DNA from: Bacteroidales bacterium
Lineage (GTDB): Bacteria > Bacteroidota > Bacteroidia > Bacteroidales > Muribaculaceae
Direction: 5' to 3'
DNA length: 64,000 bases
Assembly (NCBI GenBank): GCA_019416285.1
Contig: DXXM01000002.1
Location: forward strand, 1-64,000
Shown here piece by piece: positions 1-8,894 of the stretch. The notes under the pieces are model-generated. The model was not told the DNA's origin, did no database searches, and saw only the letters and a list, made by a program, of their open reading frames with translations. The stretch's first letter is position 1. Each line of letters starts with the position of its first letter. The position numbers were made by a program, and so were the translations under genes.

Positions 1-83
1 ATCTCAACCTTGTGACCCCTCATTTTCACTTTTGTTTTTAAACAGCCTCTAAATATCCACAACAATCCGTCAGCTTTTACATT

Positions 84-1535
84 ATGTCAGGCAGTCACGT
101 TTCACCCGCAGGGCCTAAAAAGGTTCTCAATCCCAAGGACTTCGAGTCGGGAGGGTTCGCGCACCATATTTTCTACTCCGCACGTCAGGCATTGCATCAC
201 CATGCCACGGGCGGCAACGTCCTTATTCTTGCTACGGTTCTTGCTCTCATAGTCGCCAATATTCCGGGTTTAAATACCCTCTACAATGATTTCTGGAATC
301 AGGAGATGCGTCTGCAGGTAGGAGACTTCAACCTATTTTCCCATGGTGGACATCCGATGAGTGTACTGCAGTTTATCAACGACGCGCTCATGGCCCTGTT
401 TTTCTTCACCATCGGGCTTGAAATCAAGCGTGAGGTGCTTGTGGGCGAGCTGTCATCATTTCGTCAGGCTTTTCTCCCGATAATGGGTGCAATCGGAGGT
501 ATGGTTCTACCGGTCGGACTCTTCTTCCTCTTTGCTTCCGGAACAGACTATATCGACGGTGCGGCCATCCCTATGGCCACGGACATCGCCTTTTCCCTCG
601 GCGTCCTTGCCATTCTCGGTTCGCGTGTGCCGCTCTCGCTCAAAATCTTTCTTACGACCCTTGCCGTGGTCGACGACATAGGAGGTATCATCGTCATCGC
701 AGCCTTCTATTCGACACATATCGACATATCTTTCATCGGCTATGCCGCCGTAGGGCTCGCCGTGCTAATTGTGGGGGGCGGACTGCTGAAGATTCAGAGC
801 AAGATTTTTTATGTGCTCGTGGGGGGAGTAGTATGGTTCTGTTTCCTCAATTCGGGAATCCACCCCACCATAGCAGGTGTGCTCGTGGCCTTCTGTGTGC
901 CCTCGGTACCGGTCTACGCTCCGGGTAAATATGTGAAGATAATACGTGCGTCCATCCGGAATTTCAATGAGGCCGACGACGATGATCTCGGTCAGGGTAA
1001 ATTGCTTAATCATGAGGAAATGGACTGGCTCAAGGAAATAGAGAGCGCTTCGGATAAGGTGATTTCGCCTCTCCAGGACCTCGAGGACTCGCTCCACCCG
1101 GTTGTGAATTTCCTTATAATCCCACTCTTCGCTTTCGCCAATGCCGGAATTTATCTGCTTGACATGAATCCGTCCACACTCGTCTCAGGCATAAGCCTTG
1201 CGATAATAGTCAGCCTTGTGGTTGGCAAATTCGCAGGTATCTTCCTCTTCTCGTGGCTCACGGTCAGACTCGGCTTCGCACCCATGCCCGACAAATCTGA
1301 CTGGAAGATGCTTGCTGCAATCTCCATGCTTGGAGGCATAGGCTTTACGGTCTCCCTGTTTATCGCCAACCTCTCGTTTGGCACCGGCGGACCCGAAGAG
1401 CTTTCGATGCTCAACGATTCAAAACTCGGCATAGTCGTCGGTTCGCTTCTCGCGGGCGCCCTAGGCTACCTGCTCCTCGCCCGCTTCCTGCCCTCTGCCG
1501 GTTCCGTCATGGACGAGCGCGGGGATACTCATTAA
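84..1535 (+). CDS. nhaA: Na+/H+ antiporter NhaA
   Basis: Inner-membrane antiporter that exchanges Na+ for H+ and helps control internal pH and sodium. The 483-residue product has about a dozen hydrophobic segments. It carries family signatures: an MATDIAFSLG stretch near residue 165, a VVDDIGGI stretch near residue 195 with the paired aspartates that bind the cation, and GGIGFTVSLFIANL near residue 415. A hydrophilic insert near residues 285-330 (rich in acidic residues, EADDDDLGQG) makes it longer than the E. coli protein; such insertions are common in NhaA of other phyla. It stands alone, with pgk downstream on its own promoter. Family assignment is firm. Confidence 0.96.
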   Translation: MSGSHVSPAGPKKVLNPKDFESGGFAHHIFYSARQALHHHATGGNVLILATVLALIVANIPGLNTLYNDFWNQEMRLQVGDFNLFSHGGHPMSVLQFINDALMALFFFTIGLEIKREVLVGELSSFRQAFLPIMGAIGGMVLPVGLFFLFASGTDYIDGAAIPMATDIAFSLGVLAILGSRVPLSLKIFLTTLAVVDDIGGIIVIAAFYSTHIDISFIGYAAVGLAVLIVGGGLLKIQSKIFYVLVGGVVWFCFLNSGIHPTIAGVLVAFCVPSVPVYAPGKYVKIIRASIRNFNEADDDDLGQGKLLNHEEMDWLKEIESASDKVISPLQDLEDSLHPVVNFLIIPLFAFANAGIYLLDMNPSTLVSGISLAIIVSLVVGKFAGIFLFSWLTVRLGFAPMPDKSDWKMLAAISMLGGIGFTVSLFIANLSFGTGGPEELSMLNDSKLGIVVGSLLAGALGYLLLARFLPSAGSVMDERGDTH

Positions 1536-1598
1536 TGACTGCTGATGCGGCAAACATCGAATTTATTGCTTCAAGATTGGAATAAGATGGAAAATCTG

Positions 1599-1629
1599 TT
1601 GTTATTAATGAAATATTTCTGTAATTTTG
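1599..1629 (+). promoter_or_regulatory. pgk promoter, Bacteroidota type
   Basis: TAATTTTG at 1622-1629 matches the TAnnTTTG -7 box, with TTG at 1599-1601 twenty bases upstream as the -33 element. Transcription would begin near 1636, leaving a leader of about 45 bases before pgk. Confidence 0.7.
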
Positions 1630-1679
1630 CGGAGTTGATAAGATAAATAGGAACAACTCTTATATAATACACACTCGAA

Positions 1680-2936
1680 ATGACAATCGATCAGTACAAT
1701 TTCAACGGCAAAAAGGCCATTGTCCGCGTGGATTTCAATGTACCCCTGGACGAAAACGGTAAAATCACCGATGACACCCGCATCCGCGGCGCTCTCCCCA
1801 CTCTCAAAAAGATTCTCGCTGACGGCGGTAGCCTCATCATCATGAGCCACATGGGTAAGCCCAAAGGCAAGGTCAACCCCAAAATGTCGCTCAGCCAGAT
1901 TACAGACACCGTGGGCAAATATCTCGGTACTGAAGTTAAATTTGCCGAGGACTGCGCCAAGGCCGCTGAACAGGCTGCCGCTCTCAAGCCCGGCGAAGTG
2001 CTCCTGCTCGAAAACCTCCGTTTCCACCCCGAAGAGGAAGGCAAACCCGTAGGTATCGACAAGGAAGATTCCAACTACGATGCAGCCAAGAAGGAAATGA
2101 AAGAGCGTCAGAAAGAATTTGCAAAGACTCTCGCATCATACGCCGATGTTTACGTGAACGACGCTTTCGGTACAGCTCACCGCCGTCACGCTTCCACCGC
2201 TGTTATCGCCGACTATTTCGACAAAGATTCCAAGATGCTCGGCTACCTTATGGAAAAAGAGGTTAACGCCGTCGACAATATACTCAAGGACATCAAGCGT
2301 CCTTTCACTGCCATCATGGGCGGCTCAAAGGTATCGACCAAAATCGGTATCATCGAGAACCTCATGGACAAGGTTGACAACCTCATCCTCTGCGGCGGCA
2401 TGACCTACACTTTCGCTGCTGCCAAGGGTGGCAAGGTCGGCAAGTCAATCTGCGAGACTGACAAATTCGACCTCGCTCTCGACATCATCAAGAAGGCTGA
2501 GGAAAAGGGCGTGAACCTCGTGCTCGGCACTGACTGCGTTGCAGCCGACGATTTCAGCAACGACGCAAACACCATGGTGGTTTCCTGCATGGATATTCCC
2601 GATGAATGGGAAGGTCTCGACGCAGGTCCTGTGACCCGCGAGCTCTTCGCCAACGCCATCAAGGGTGCCAAGACTATCCTCTGGAACGGCCCCGCAGGTG
2701 TGTTTGAGTTCGACAACTTCACTGCCGGCTCACGTGCAATCGCCGATGCAATCGTAGAGGCTACAGCCAACGGCGCCTTCTCACTCGTAGGCGGCGGCGA
2801 CTCGGTTGCCTGCATCAACAAATTCGGCCTCGCCGACAAAGTAAGCTATGTATCCACCGGTGGCGGTGCCCTCCTCGAAGCAATCGAAGGCAAGGAACTC
2901 CCCGGCATCGCAGCAATCCGCGGTTCTGAAAAATAA
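1680..2936 (+). CDS. pgk: Phosphoglycerate kinase
   Basis: Glycolytic enzyme that transfers phosphate from 1,3-bisphosphoglycerate to ADP in the cytosol. The 418-residue protein is full length. It has the N-terminal VRVDFNVPLDE substrate motif near residue 16, a SHMGKPKG loop near residue 58, LENLRFHPEEEG near residue 110, MGGSKVSTK near residue 213 and the C-terminal GGGDSVACINKFG nucleotide site near residue 368. Codon use is strongly biased (many GGC, CTC, AAG codons), as expected for a highly expressed gene. It has its own promoter and a hairpin terminator shared with the convergent YjbQ gene. Confidence 0.98.
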   Translation: MTIDQYNFNGKKAIVRVDFNVPLDENGKITDDTRIRGALPTLKKILADGGSLIIMSHMGKPKGKVNPKMSLSQITDTVGKYLGTEVKFAEDCAKAAEQAAALKPGEVLLLENLRFHPEEEGKPVGIDKEDSNYDAAKKEMKERQKEFAKTLASYADVYVNDAFGTAHRRHASTAVIADYFDKDSKMLGYLMEKEVNAVDNILKDIKRPFTAIMGGSKVSTKIGIIENLMDKVDNLILCGGMTYTFAAAKGGKVGKSICETDKFDLALDIIKKAEEKGVNLVLGTDCVAADDFSNDANTMVVSCMDIPDEWEGLDAGPVTRELFANAIKGAKTILWNGPAGVFEFDNFTAGSRAIADAIVEATANGAFSLVGGGDSVACINKFGLADKVSYVSTGGGALLEAIEGKELPGIAAIRGSEK

Positions 2937-3000
2937 TTTTTGCTTCAAATAATAACCCCAGCCCAGTAAGAAGTGATTTCTTTGCAGAGCTGAATAAATA

Positions 3001-3042
3001 AAATCCGGTGTTTCCATCAATAGGAAGCGCCGGATTTTTATT
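3001..3042. terminator. Bidirectional terminator between pgk and the YjbQ gene
   Basis: Inverted repeat 3001-3015 / 3023-3037 (15 bp with two G-U type pairs, 7-base loop), followed by a T-rich run and preceded by A-rich sequence, so it can act on either strand. Confidence 0.8.
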
Positions 3043-3048
3043 TCGGTT

Positions 3049-3459
3049 TTAACTGACAATAGTCGCTACTATCTTTCTCGGGCCGCCGTAGTCGCGGAAT
3101 TCGCAGAGGTAGATTCCCTGCCAAGTGCCGAGGTTGAGGTGGCCGCGGGTGACGGGGAGGGTGAGGGTGGAACCCACGATGACTGACTTGGCGTGTGAGG
3201 GCATGTCGTCGGGGCCTTCGTCGGTGTGGAGATAGTAGGGAGCGTTTTCCGGAACAAGCCTGTCGAAGATGGTGCGCAGGTCGGCGCGCACGTCGGGGTC
3301 CGCGTTCTCGTTAAGCGCGAGGGCGGCCGAGGTGTGTTTGATTAACAGGTTGAGCAGTCCGGTTTCGGGCAGTACAGGGAGTTGGCGCATCACCTCGCCG
3401 GTGACGAGGTGGATGCCGCGCGGATAGGCGCGTAGGGTGAATTCGATTTGCTGTGTCAT
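3049..3459 (-). CDS. YjbQ family protein (UPF0047)
   Basis: A 136-residue full-length member of the YjbQ/UPF0047 family. Its typical features are HLVTGEV near residue 17, the HTSAALALNENADPDV stretch near residue 42 and GTWQGIYLCEFRD near residue 112. The family is often labelled secondary thiamine-phosphate synthase because some members can substitute weakly for ThiE in E. coli; the physiological role is not settled. Conserved histidine and aspartate residues suggest metal binding. A -7 box lies only nine bases upstream of the start codon, so the mRNA may be nearly leaderless. Family certain, function uncertain. Confidence 0.9.
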   Translation of the reverse strand: MTQQIEFTLRAYPRGIHLVTGEVMRQLPVLPETGLLNLLIKHTSAALALNENADPDVRADLRTIFDRLVPENAPYYLHTDEGPDDMPSHAKSVIVGSTLTLPVTRGHLNLGTWQGIYLCEFRDYGGPRKIVATIVS

Positions 3460-3467
3460 AACGGATG

Positions 3468-3475
3468 CAAAGTTA
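3468..3475 (-). promoter_or_regulatory. Probable -7 box of the YjbQ gene
   Basis: On the minus strand the sequence is TAACTTTG, an exact TAnnTTTG match. Its 3' end is nine bases from the ATG at 3459, so the transcript would start within a few bases of the start codon. No clear -33 element at standard spacing. Confidence 0.5.
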
Positions 3476-3607
3476 CGAAATATTCATTGAACTTTTTTAA
3501 CAATTGTTCCGTTCTATAATTGCTATCGAATCTTTCATTAGCCAGGCGCGGTTTTAAGTCGGGTTTGATTGTTTACTTTGCAAAAAAATTTAAAACCACT
3601 TGACATT

Positions 3608-3814
3608 ATGATTGCGTTTAACGTACCTTTAGTTACCTGGTGTGTCATCGCCTTCGCGATGCTTGCACTCATTATTGTGAGAGCCTGTCAGAAAAACTAC
3701 AATACCTCACGCCATCACGGACATCTGTTTGAAATGGGAAGTGAGAGAGAAGAGTTTTTTGTCCCCGGTGACAGACTCATAAAAGATGATGACCTATATG
3801 ACGACGAGGACTGA
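3608..3814 (+). CDS. Small single-span membrane protein, unknown function
   Basis: I do not recognise this gene. Starting at the ATG at 3608 it gives 68 residues: one hydrophobic segment (about residues 8-24, TWCVIAFAMLALIIV), then a charged tail ending in a run of aspartates and glutamates. A longer reading from 3569 would begin within the apparent promoter sequence (TTACTTTG at 3573-3580, one base off the -7 consensus), so the later start is preferred. Its 3' end overlaps the start of the ThrE-like gene by 29 bases, suggesting translational coupling. It may be an accessory piece of that exporter, which is inference from position only. Confidence 0.65.
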   Translation: MIAFNVPLVTWCVIAFAMLALIIVRACQKNYNTSRHHGHLFEMGSEREEFFVPGDRLIKDDDLYDDED

Positions 3815-4625
3815 GAATCCGTTGCCCCGACCAATAGCCGTTTCAACTGACTGCGGACGCTGCACTGAACATTCGCTTAAGGAAATATGTATATTCCTCT
3901 CGGAATACGCCGCATGGCTGCTCGGAAGCGGGGCTACCTGCATCCGGCTTGAACGCAATGTCAACCGCATGGCTTCTGTGCTCGGCTGCACGGCGGTGAT
4001 GACCATCCTGCCGCGGCATATCCACCTGACTCTTTCGGACGATACCGATAGTTACACCTATATAAGCGCCACGCGCGAGACTGCCATCAGTTTCGACATC
4101 AATACCCGCCTCAGCGAACTGAGCTGGGCGCTTGCCGATCGGAAAATCAATTTCGCCGAGGCCCGGTACCAGTTCGGAGTTATTACGCGCACTCCTCCCG
4201 CCGGAAAATGGCTCGTCCTGCTGCTTGCATCCCTTGCAAACGCCTCATTCTGCCGCCTTTTCAGCGGCGACTGGTATGCCGTGGCGGTGGTATTCGTCTC
4301 CACGCTTGCAGGCTACTATCTGAAGCAGGTGCTTTGTGAACACAAGACCGACTTGCGCCTCGTCTTTATCCTTTGCGCCTTTGTCTCGTCGGTATTCGGC
4401 GCCTCGGCCGGACTGTTTCATCTCGGCTCGACGCCGGAGATTGCCATAGGCACCAGTGTGCTCTATCTTGTGCCGGGCATCCCGTATCTCAACTCGTTCA
4501 GCGACATGCTTGCAGGCCACTATATATGTTCTTTCTGCCGTTTCATCCACGCCGTAATTCTCACATGCTGCCTGTCGATTGGACTCTGCGGCGGTCTGCT
4601 GATGATGAACATGGGCATGTTCTGA
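3786..4625 (+). CDS. ThrE-type exporter, N-terminal (DUF1212) subunit
   Basis: The 279-residue protein matches the larger half of the threonine/serine exporter family (ThrE, DUF1212). It has a soluble N-terminal domain containing the ERNVNRMASVLG and TAVMTILP region (residues 60-85), then about five membrane spans from residue 138 on, with the YLVPGIPYLNS signature near residue 226. In Corynebacterium ThrE is one polypeptide; here the second half is a separate gene 37 bases downstream, a common split arrangement. Expected role is inner-membrane export of L-threonine or L-serine, though substrates in Bacteroidota are not established. The start may be the ATG at 3786 or one four codons later. 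Confidence 0.85.
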   Translation: MMTYMTTRTENPLPRPIAVSTDCGRCTEHSLKEICIFLSEYAAWLLGSGATCIRLERNVNRMASVLGCTAVMTILPRHIHLTLSDDTDSYTYISATRETAISFDINTRLSELSWALADRKINFAEARYQFGVITRTPPAGKWLVLLLASLANASFCRLFSGDWYAVAVVFVSTLAGYYLKQVLCEHKTDLRLVFILCAFVSSVFGASAGLFHLGSTPEIAIGTSVLYLVPGIPYLNSFSDMLAGHYICSFCRFIHAVILTCCLSIGLCGGLLMMNMGMF

Positions 4626-4662
4626 TGATGGTTCAGTCTAAAAAATATGATTCCATTAAGTC

Positions 4663-5145
4663 ATGATAAGTGAATTTTTACAGGATGCTTTCTTCGCGGC
4701 GATAGCAGCCATCGGATTTGCCGCAATCAGCAACCCGCCGAAACGGGCCTATCTCTATTGTGCCATAATAGCGGCCGTGGGCCATTCGGCCCGCTTCCTG
4801 ATGATGCAGGATTCGATTCTTGGGCTCCACATCGTCATCGCAAGCACCATCGCCGCACTGATAGTCGGCGTGCTCGCCGTCCTTCTTTCTCCAATCGCAC
4901 GAACTCCCGCCGAGACGTGCCTCTTTCCCTCACTGCTCCCGATGATTCCTGGCATATATGCCTACAAGACCTTCGGCGGCCTGGTGATGTGTCTTTACCG
5001 CGGTGCCGAAGGGGATTTCGGTCACTATTTCTATCTCTTCGCAAGCAACGGCATGACATGTCTTTTCATACTCCTCGGCATGGTGGTGGGCTCCACAATC
5101 CCGATTTTCCTGCTGAAAAACATTTCGTTTCAGGCCACACGATAG
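4663..5145 (+). CDS. ThrE-type exporter, C-terminal (DUF3815) subunit
   Basis: A 160-residue integral membrane protein with five predicted spans. It corresponds to the C-terminal half of ThrE-family exporters. The family signature LLPMIPGIYAYKTF lies near residue 90, followed by the last spans ending in IFLLKNISF. It lies 37 bases after the DUF1212 subunit on the same strand, so the two probably form one transporter. A LysR regulator starts 67 bases downstream on the same strand and is a candidate regulator. Confidence 0.85.
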   Translation: MISEFLQDAFFAAIAAIGFAAISNPPKRAYLYCAIIAAVGHSARFLMMQDSILGLHIVIASTIAALIVGVLAVLLSPIARTPAETCLFPSLLPMIPGIYAYKTFGGLVMCLYRGAEGDFGHYFYLFASNGMTCLFILLGMVVGSTIPIFLLKNISFQATR

Positions 5146-5212
5146 GCTGTCATTTTCACGTTTATACTATAAAAGATTATAATTCATCATTTCCCTCCCT
5201 TCCGGATAAGAC

Positions 5213-6115
5213 ATGGAACTCCGTCAGCTCAAATATTTCGTAAAAGTGGCCGAGACACTCAACTTCTCGGTGGCCTCGCGCATGCTTTTCATCACTCAGA
5301 GCACGCTCTCGCAGCAAATCAAGCAACTCGAACAGGAAATAGGCTCACAACTTTTCCAGCGCGACAGCCACTCGGTCTGCCTGACGGAAGCCGGCAGCGA
5401 ACTGCTTCCGTATGCCATCCGCACTCTCCGGGACTCGCAGCTCTGTCTCGAGAGGATGAATGACCTGCACAATCTGCTCACCGGCACGCTCAATATCGGC
5501 GTGACATATTCGTTCAGCCCAATCCTGACGGAGACTCTGCTCGACTTCATGAAACTTTACCCCGGTGTGAAACTCAACATATTCTATAAACCCGTGTCGG
5601 AACTGATGACAATGCTCACTGAGCGCGAGGTCGATTTTGTCCTCGCTTTCAGGCCGCGTCAGGCCGTGGAGGGAATAGAATCACATATCCTGTTTCAGAA
5701 CTACCTCGCTGCCATCGTCAGTCCCAGTCATCCGCTGGCCTCACAGCAGACGGTGACGCTTGAGGACCTCAGTCGGTACGATCTCGCTCTTCCCATCCGC
5801 GGTCTCCAGGCCCGCAACTATTTCGATGCCGTGATAGCTCCGCGATGCGGCGACTTACGTGTCAGGATAGAGCTCAACGAAGTCAATATACTCCTCAAAC
5901 TCATAAGCTGCAGCAAACTCGTCACGGTGCTTGCCGAAGCCACCATCCATAATTTCAAAGGTGTGAAGGCGCTGAGGCTCGACGTGCCCTCAAACGAGAT
6001 GACAGGTTGCGTCCACACTCTCCGCGACACCTACCACAAGCGCTCGATGAAAGAGTTCGTGCGTATGCTCAGCGAGTCGGCCGCCATTCGTGAACGCGTC
6101 AACGCATGGCTCTGA
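5213..6115 (+). CDS. LysR-family transcriptional regulator
   Basis: A 300-residue DNA-binding regulator with the usual layout. The winged helix-turn-helix occupies residues 1-60 (ELRQLKYFVKVAETLNFSVA, then TQSTLSQQIKQLEQEIGSQLFQR) and a two-lobed effector-binding domain follows (residues 90-295). It follows the ThrE pair on the same strand with a 67-base gap, so it could be co-transcribed with it or autoregulated. The effector cannot be read from the sequence. Transcription ends at a strong hairpin shared with the convergent S9 peptidase gene. Confidence 0.92.
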   Translation: MELRQLKYFVKVAETLNFSVASRMLFITQSTLSQQIKQLEQEIGSQLFQRDSHSVCLTEAGSELLPYAIRTLRDSQLCLERMNDLHNLLTGTLNIGVTYSFSPILTETLLDFMKLYPGVKLNIFYKPVSELMTMLTEREVDFVLAFRPRQAVEGIESHILFQNYLAAIVSPSHPLASQQTVTLEDLSRYDLALPIRGLQARNYFDAVIAPRCGDLRVRIELNEVNILLKLISCSKLVTVLAEATIHNFKGVKALRLDVPSNEMTGCVHTLRDTYHKRSMKEFVRMLSESAAIRERVNAWL

Positions 6116-6173
6116 CTTACCCCTGATGACTGATATATTATGAATCATATCCTCCCGGACTGTCGGGCAGGAG

Positions 6174-6227
6174 AAACGCCATATCCGGAAGATGTCTGGC
6201 AGAAATCAGACCGGATATGGCGTTTTT
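6174..6227. terminator. Terminator between the LysR and S9 peptidase genes
   Basis: Perfect 15-bp inverted repeat 6174-6188 / 6211-6225 followed by T residues on the plus strand. The loop contains a second small pairing. Confidence 0.85.
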
Positions 6228-6301
6228 TGTCTCAGAGAATCTTTTTATCTCAGAATCGGACTTTTATCTCAGAGAGTGGCGGGGGAAGAACCGACGGAGC
6301 G

Positions 6302-8761
6302 TCAGTCCAGATTCTTTTTAGGATAGAGCTCTTCCCACCACGACGGGTCGTCCTGGAGATACTTGGCGAACCAGGCGAAGATTGTCTCCTGCCACTGCTT
6401 GCGTTTGTTGAACTCAGTGACCTGATGGTTCGCACCTTTTACTGCTACAAACGCGGTTTCGCGTCCAAGGAGCTTGAGCGCAGTGTACATCTGTATGCTT
6501 TCTCCGAAAGGCACGTTGGTGTCGCTGTCGCCGTGGAGGAAGAGGAGGGGAGTGTGGATTTTGTCGGCGTTATAGAGCGGGCTCTGCTTGACATAGAGGT
6601 CGGGATGGCTCCAGGGATAGCTGTTGGCCATGCTGACTTCGCTGTAGGAATAGCCCCAGTAGCCTTCGCCCCAGTAGCTCGTGTGGTCGCTGATGCCGGC
6701 ATGTGAAATGGCGGCGGCGAAAATATCGGTCTTGGTCTGGAGATACTGTGTCATGAAGCCGCCGTAGGATGCACCGATGCAGCCTATCTTCTTGCTGTCG
6801 ACCCAGGGATTTTCAGCCGAGAATTTCTTTACACCCTCGATGATGTCCTCAGCCACACCCTCGCCTGCGGTGTTGACGTGGCGCGAAGCAAATTCCTGTC
6901 CGTAGCCAGCCGCGCCGCTGGGAATGATGACGAGGACCACATAGCCGTGGGCGGCATAGACATGATGGGGATAGCGGTTTTCAAACGCGCGGCTTGTCGG
7001 AGTGCAGCCGCCGTAGTAGTTGACAATCATGGGATACTTCTTCGCGGGGTCGAAATCCGGCGGAAGGATATAGCGGCAGTAGATGCTGTCGCCGCGGGAG
7101 GTCTGGAACTGCCAGGGCTCACACTTGCCGAGTTTCACGCCCGCGAGACGCTCGGAGCTGAGGTCCTCGATGAGAGTCTGACGGAGATTTTTGGTGTTGA
7201 GCGCGTGCAGACGGTCGGAGTTCGATGCTCCCTGACCGAAATATACAAGCGAGGGAGCTGTGGCGGCCATGGAGAACAAAGTGACATTCTCTTCGGCTGC
7301 TTTCAGGTCGTCGATTTTACCGGTGGCGGGGTTTACGCGGTAGAGCGAGATATAATCGCGGTTTTCGGCGGTGAAATATATGTTGCCGTCATTGCGGCTC
7401 CATGCAAAGTTCTCGATGGACGGGTCAAACTCGCGTGTGAGCGGGGTGATTTTGCGTGTGGCCACATCCATCACGAAAAGCTGATTGTCATACATGCTCG
7501 GTGTCTTGCCTTCGGGCAAGTTGCGGCCTACTCCGCCGAGACCCTCGGGCGAGGCTATTATGGCTACTTTGCTCCCGTCGGGTGAAAGCTGCACTCCGCC
7601 GATGAATCCCTCTTTCTCAAACAGACATTTGCTCTCGTTTGACTTCAGGTCGAGGAGATAGAGCGATGAAATGTTTGTGGGGCGTTTTTCGAGGCGTGAT
7701 TCATAGACCTGATAGAGCATTTTCGTGCCGTCGTCCGAAAGACCGCACATGCCAACATTGCGGCTTCCAAAAGTGAGCTGGCGCGACAGACCGGTAGCTA
7801 TGTCGAATTTCATCAGGGAGCCGCGGTTACGCCAGCCGGGTTGACGGTCCTCGGGATGGATGATTTCGTAGAGGTCGGCGTTCTTTTCCTTAGGACCCTC
7901 CTCGGATTTCGTGTAAATGAGGAAGTCCTCGGTGGGGGAGACGGTGAAGCGCGATTCGGGCAGTTCGGCCACGAGCACAGACTCACTTCCGTCGGCGGGG
8001 TCTATCGTCACCATCTGCAGCTTGTCGTCGACATAGCGGGTGGTATAGAGTCTGTCGGTTGTCGGCATCCACTTGAGATAGTCGGTGCGGGTGGCTATGT
8101 GGCGTCCCGTCGTTGCTTCGGTTACTTTATAGGTGAAGGTGTTGTGGCCTCCCTCGTGGGTAAAATAGTAGACCGTGAGGAGATATTTGCCGCTTGGCGA
8201 GAGAGTGGCCGAGCTGAATCGGCGACCGGTCATGACATCGTGGAGGGTGAATCGGCGTGTGTCCGCGGGATTGAGGTTGAGAAGTCCCACTTTGTCACCT
8301 TCGAGCGACACTTTCACAGAGTCGGCCTTCGACCCGTCGCTGAGACATTTGATTGTGATGCTGTGAGTCGACGGGGTGAGTTTCAGTCTGTCGCCGTCGA
8401 GTTTCTTGCCGTCGAGATAGATTTCGTGCTTGTCGATACCGTCGACCTTGATGGTCGCGGTGACATAGCGGTCGTTGTCGAGTCGGAAATTGAGCAGATG
8501 GAGAGCGTTGCCTTCCGCTGCCGGAAGGGTCTCGGCGCTGAACGGCTCACCCTTTTCGGCCTGCGCTATCGAAAGCGGGGTCTTGAGGAGTGTCGACGGG
8601 TCAAATTTCTTGGAGTTGACATCGAGACTGTCCACCATAACCGGAGGATTGACTGTGAACGGTCCTGAATATCTGAACGACTTGATGTCGATTTTCTCTG
8701 CCGAGGCTCCGAGCGAGAGGCTTCCGGCGGCAAGAATGGCCGTGAGTAGATGTAGGTTCAT
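6302..8761 (-). CDS. Secreted S9-family (prolyl oligopeptidase / DPP4-like) serine peptidase
   Basis: The 819-residue protein has a signal peptide (about residues 1-21), a long beta-propeller-like region with repeated SPSGKYL / SPDGSKVA-type strands (residues 180-520), and a C-terminal alpha/beta-hydrolase domain. The catalytic triad is visible: Ser665 in GASYGGF, Asp747 in HGDSDTNVP and His779 in GANHQ. Proteins of this type cleave short peptides in the periplasm, often after proline or alanine. The exact specificity is not evident, because the DPP4 double-Glu motif is not clearly recognisable. It is monocistronic, with a -7 box CAAATTTA (minus strand TAAATTTG) at 8810-8817. Confidence 0.93.
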   Translation of the reverse strand: MNLHLLTAILAAGSLSLGASAEKIDIKSFRYSGPFTVNPPVMVDSLDVNSKKFDPSTLLKTPLSIAQAEKGEPFSAETLPAAEGNALHLLNFRLDNDRYVTATIKVDGIDKHEIYLDGKKLDGDRLKLTPSTHSITIKCLSDGSKADSVKVSLEGDKVGLLNLNPADTRRFTLHDVMTGRRFSSATLSPSGKYLLTVYYFTHEGGHNTFTYKVTEATTGRHIATRTDYLKWMPTTDRLYTTRYVDDKLQMVTIDPADGSESVLVAELPESRFTVSPTEDFLIYTKSEEGPKEKNADLYEIIHPEDRQPGWRNRGSLMKFDIATGLSRQLTFGSRNVGMCGLSDDGTKMLYQVYESRLEKRPTNISSLYLLDLKSNESKCLFEKEGFIGGVQLSPDGSKVAIIASPEGLGGVGRNLPEGKTPSMYDNQLFVMDVATRKITPLTREFDPSIENFAWSRNDGNIYFTAENRDYISLYRVNPATGKIDDLKAAEENVTLFSMAATAPSLVYFGQGASNSDRLHALNTKNLRQTLIEDLSSERLAGVKLGKCEPWQFQTSRGDSIYCRYILPPDFDPAKKYPMIVNYYGGCTPTSRAFENRYPHHVYAAHGYVVLVIIPSGAAGYGQEFASRHVNTAGEGVAEDIIEGVKKFSAENPWVDSKKIGCIGASYGGFMTQYLQTKTDIFAAAISHAGISDHTSYWGEGYWGYSYSEVSMANSYPWSHPDLYVKQSPLYNADKIHTPLLFLHGDSDTNVPFGESIQMYTALKLLGRETAFVAVKGANHQVTEFNKRKQWQETIFAWFAKYLQDDPSWWEELYPKKNLD

Positions 8762-8809
8762 TTTGTTGGATTTACTTTTGTTGCGCGGTTTTCAGGTAAA
8801 TTTTATATA

Positions 8810-8841
8810 CAAATTTACGACGATTTTGTCATTTATATTTG
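8810..8841. promoter_or_regulatory. Divergent -7 boxes for the S9 peptidase and MmcQ genes
   Basis: Minus-strand TAAATTTG at 8810-8817 faces the peptidase gene; plus-strand TATATTTG at 8834-8841 faces the MmcQ/YjbR gene. Both fit TAnnTTTG. Clear -33 elements are not seen for either. Confidence 0.5.
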
Positions 8842-8894
8842 TAAGTTTGCACAAAAAATGGCGAATGACGAAAAATCATAACAATTACAGCGAT

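Noticed and set aside
6302..8668. Long plus-strand frames opposite the S9 peptidase gene, up to 275 codons.
   Set aside because: They are mirror frames caused by codon bias of the real gene; the minus-strand protein has a full catalytic triad.
8475..8864. Upstream extension of the MmcQ/YjbR frame by 130 codons.
   Set aside because: It is antisense to the S9 peptidase gene and lies upstream of the -7 box; the family begins at the later ATG.
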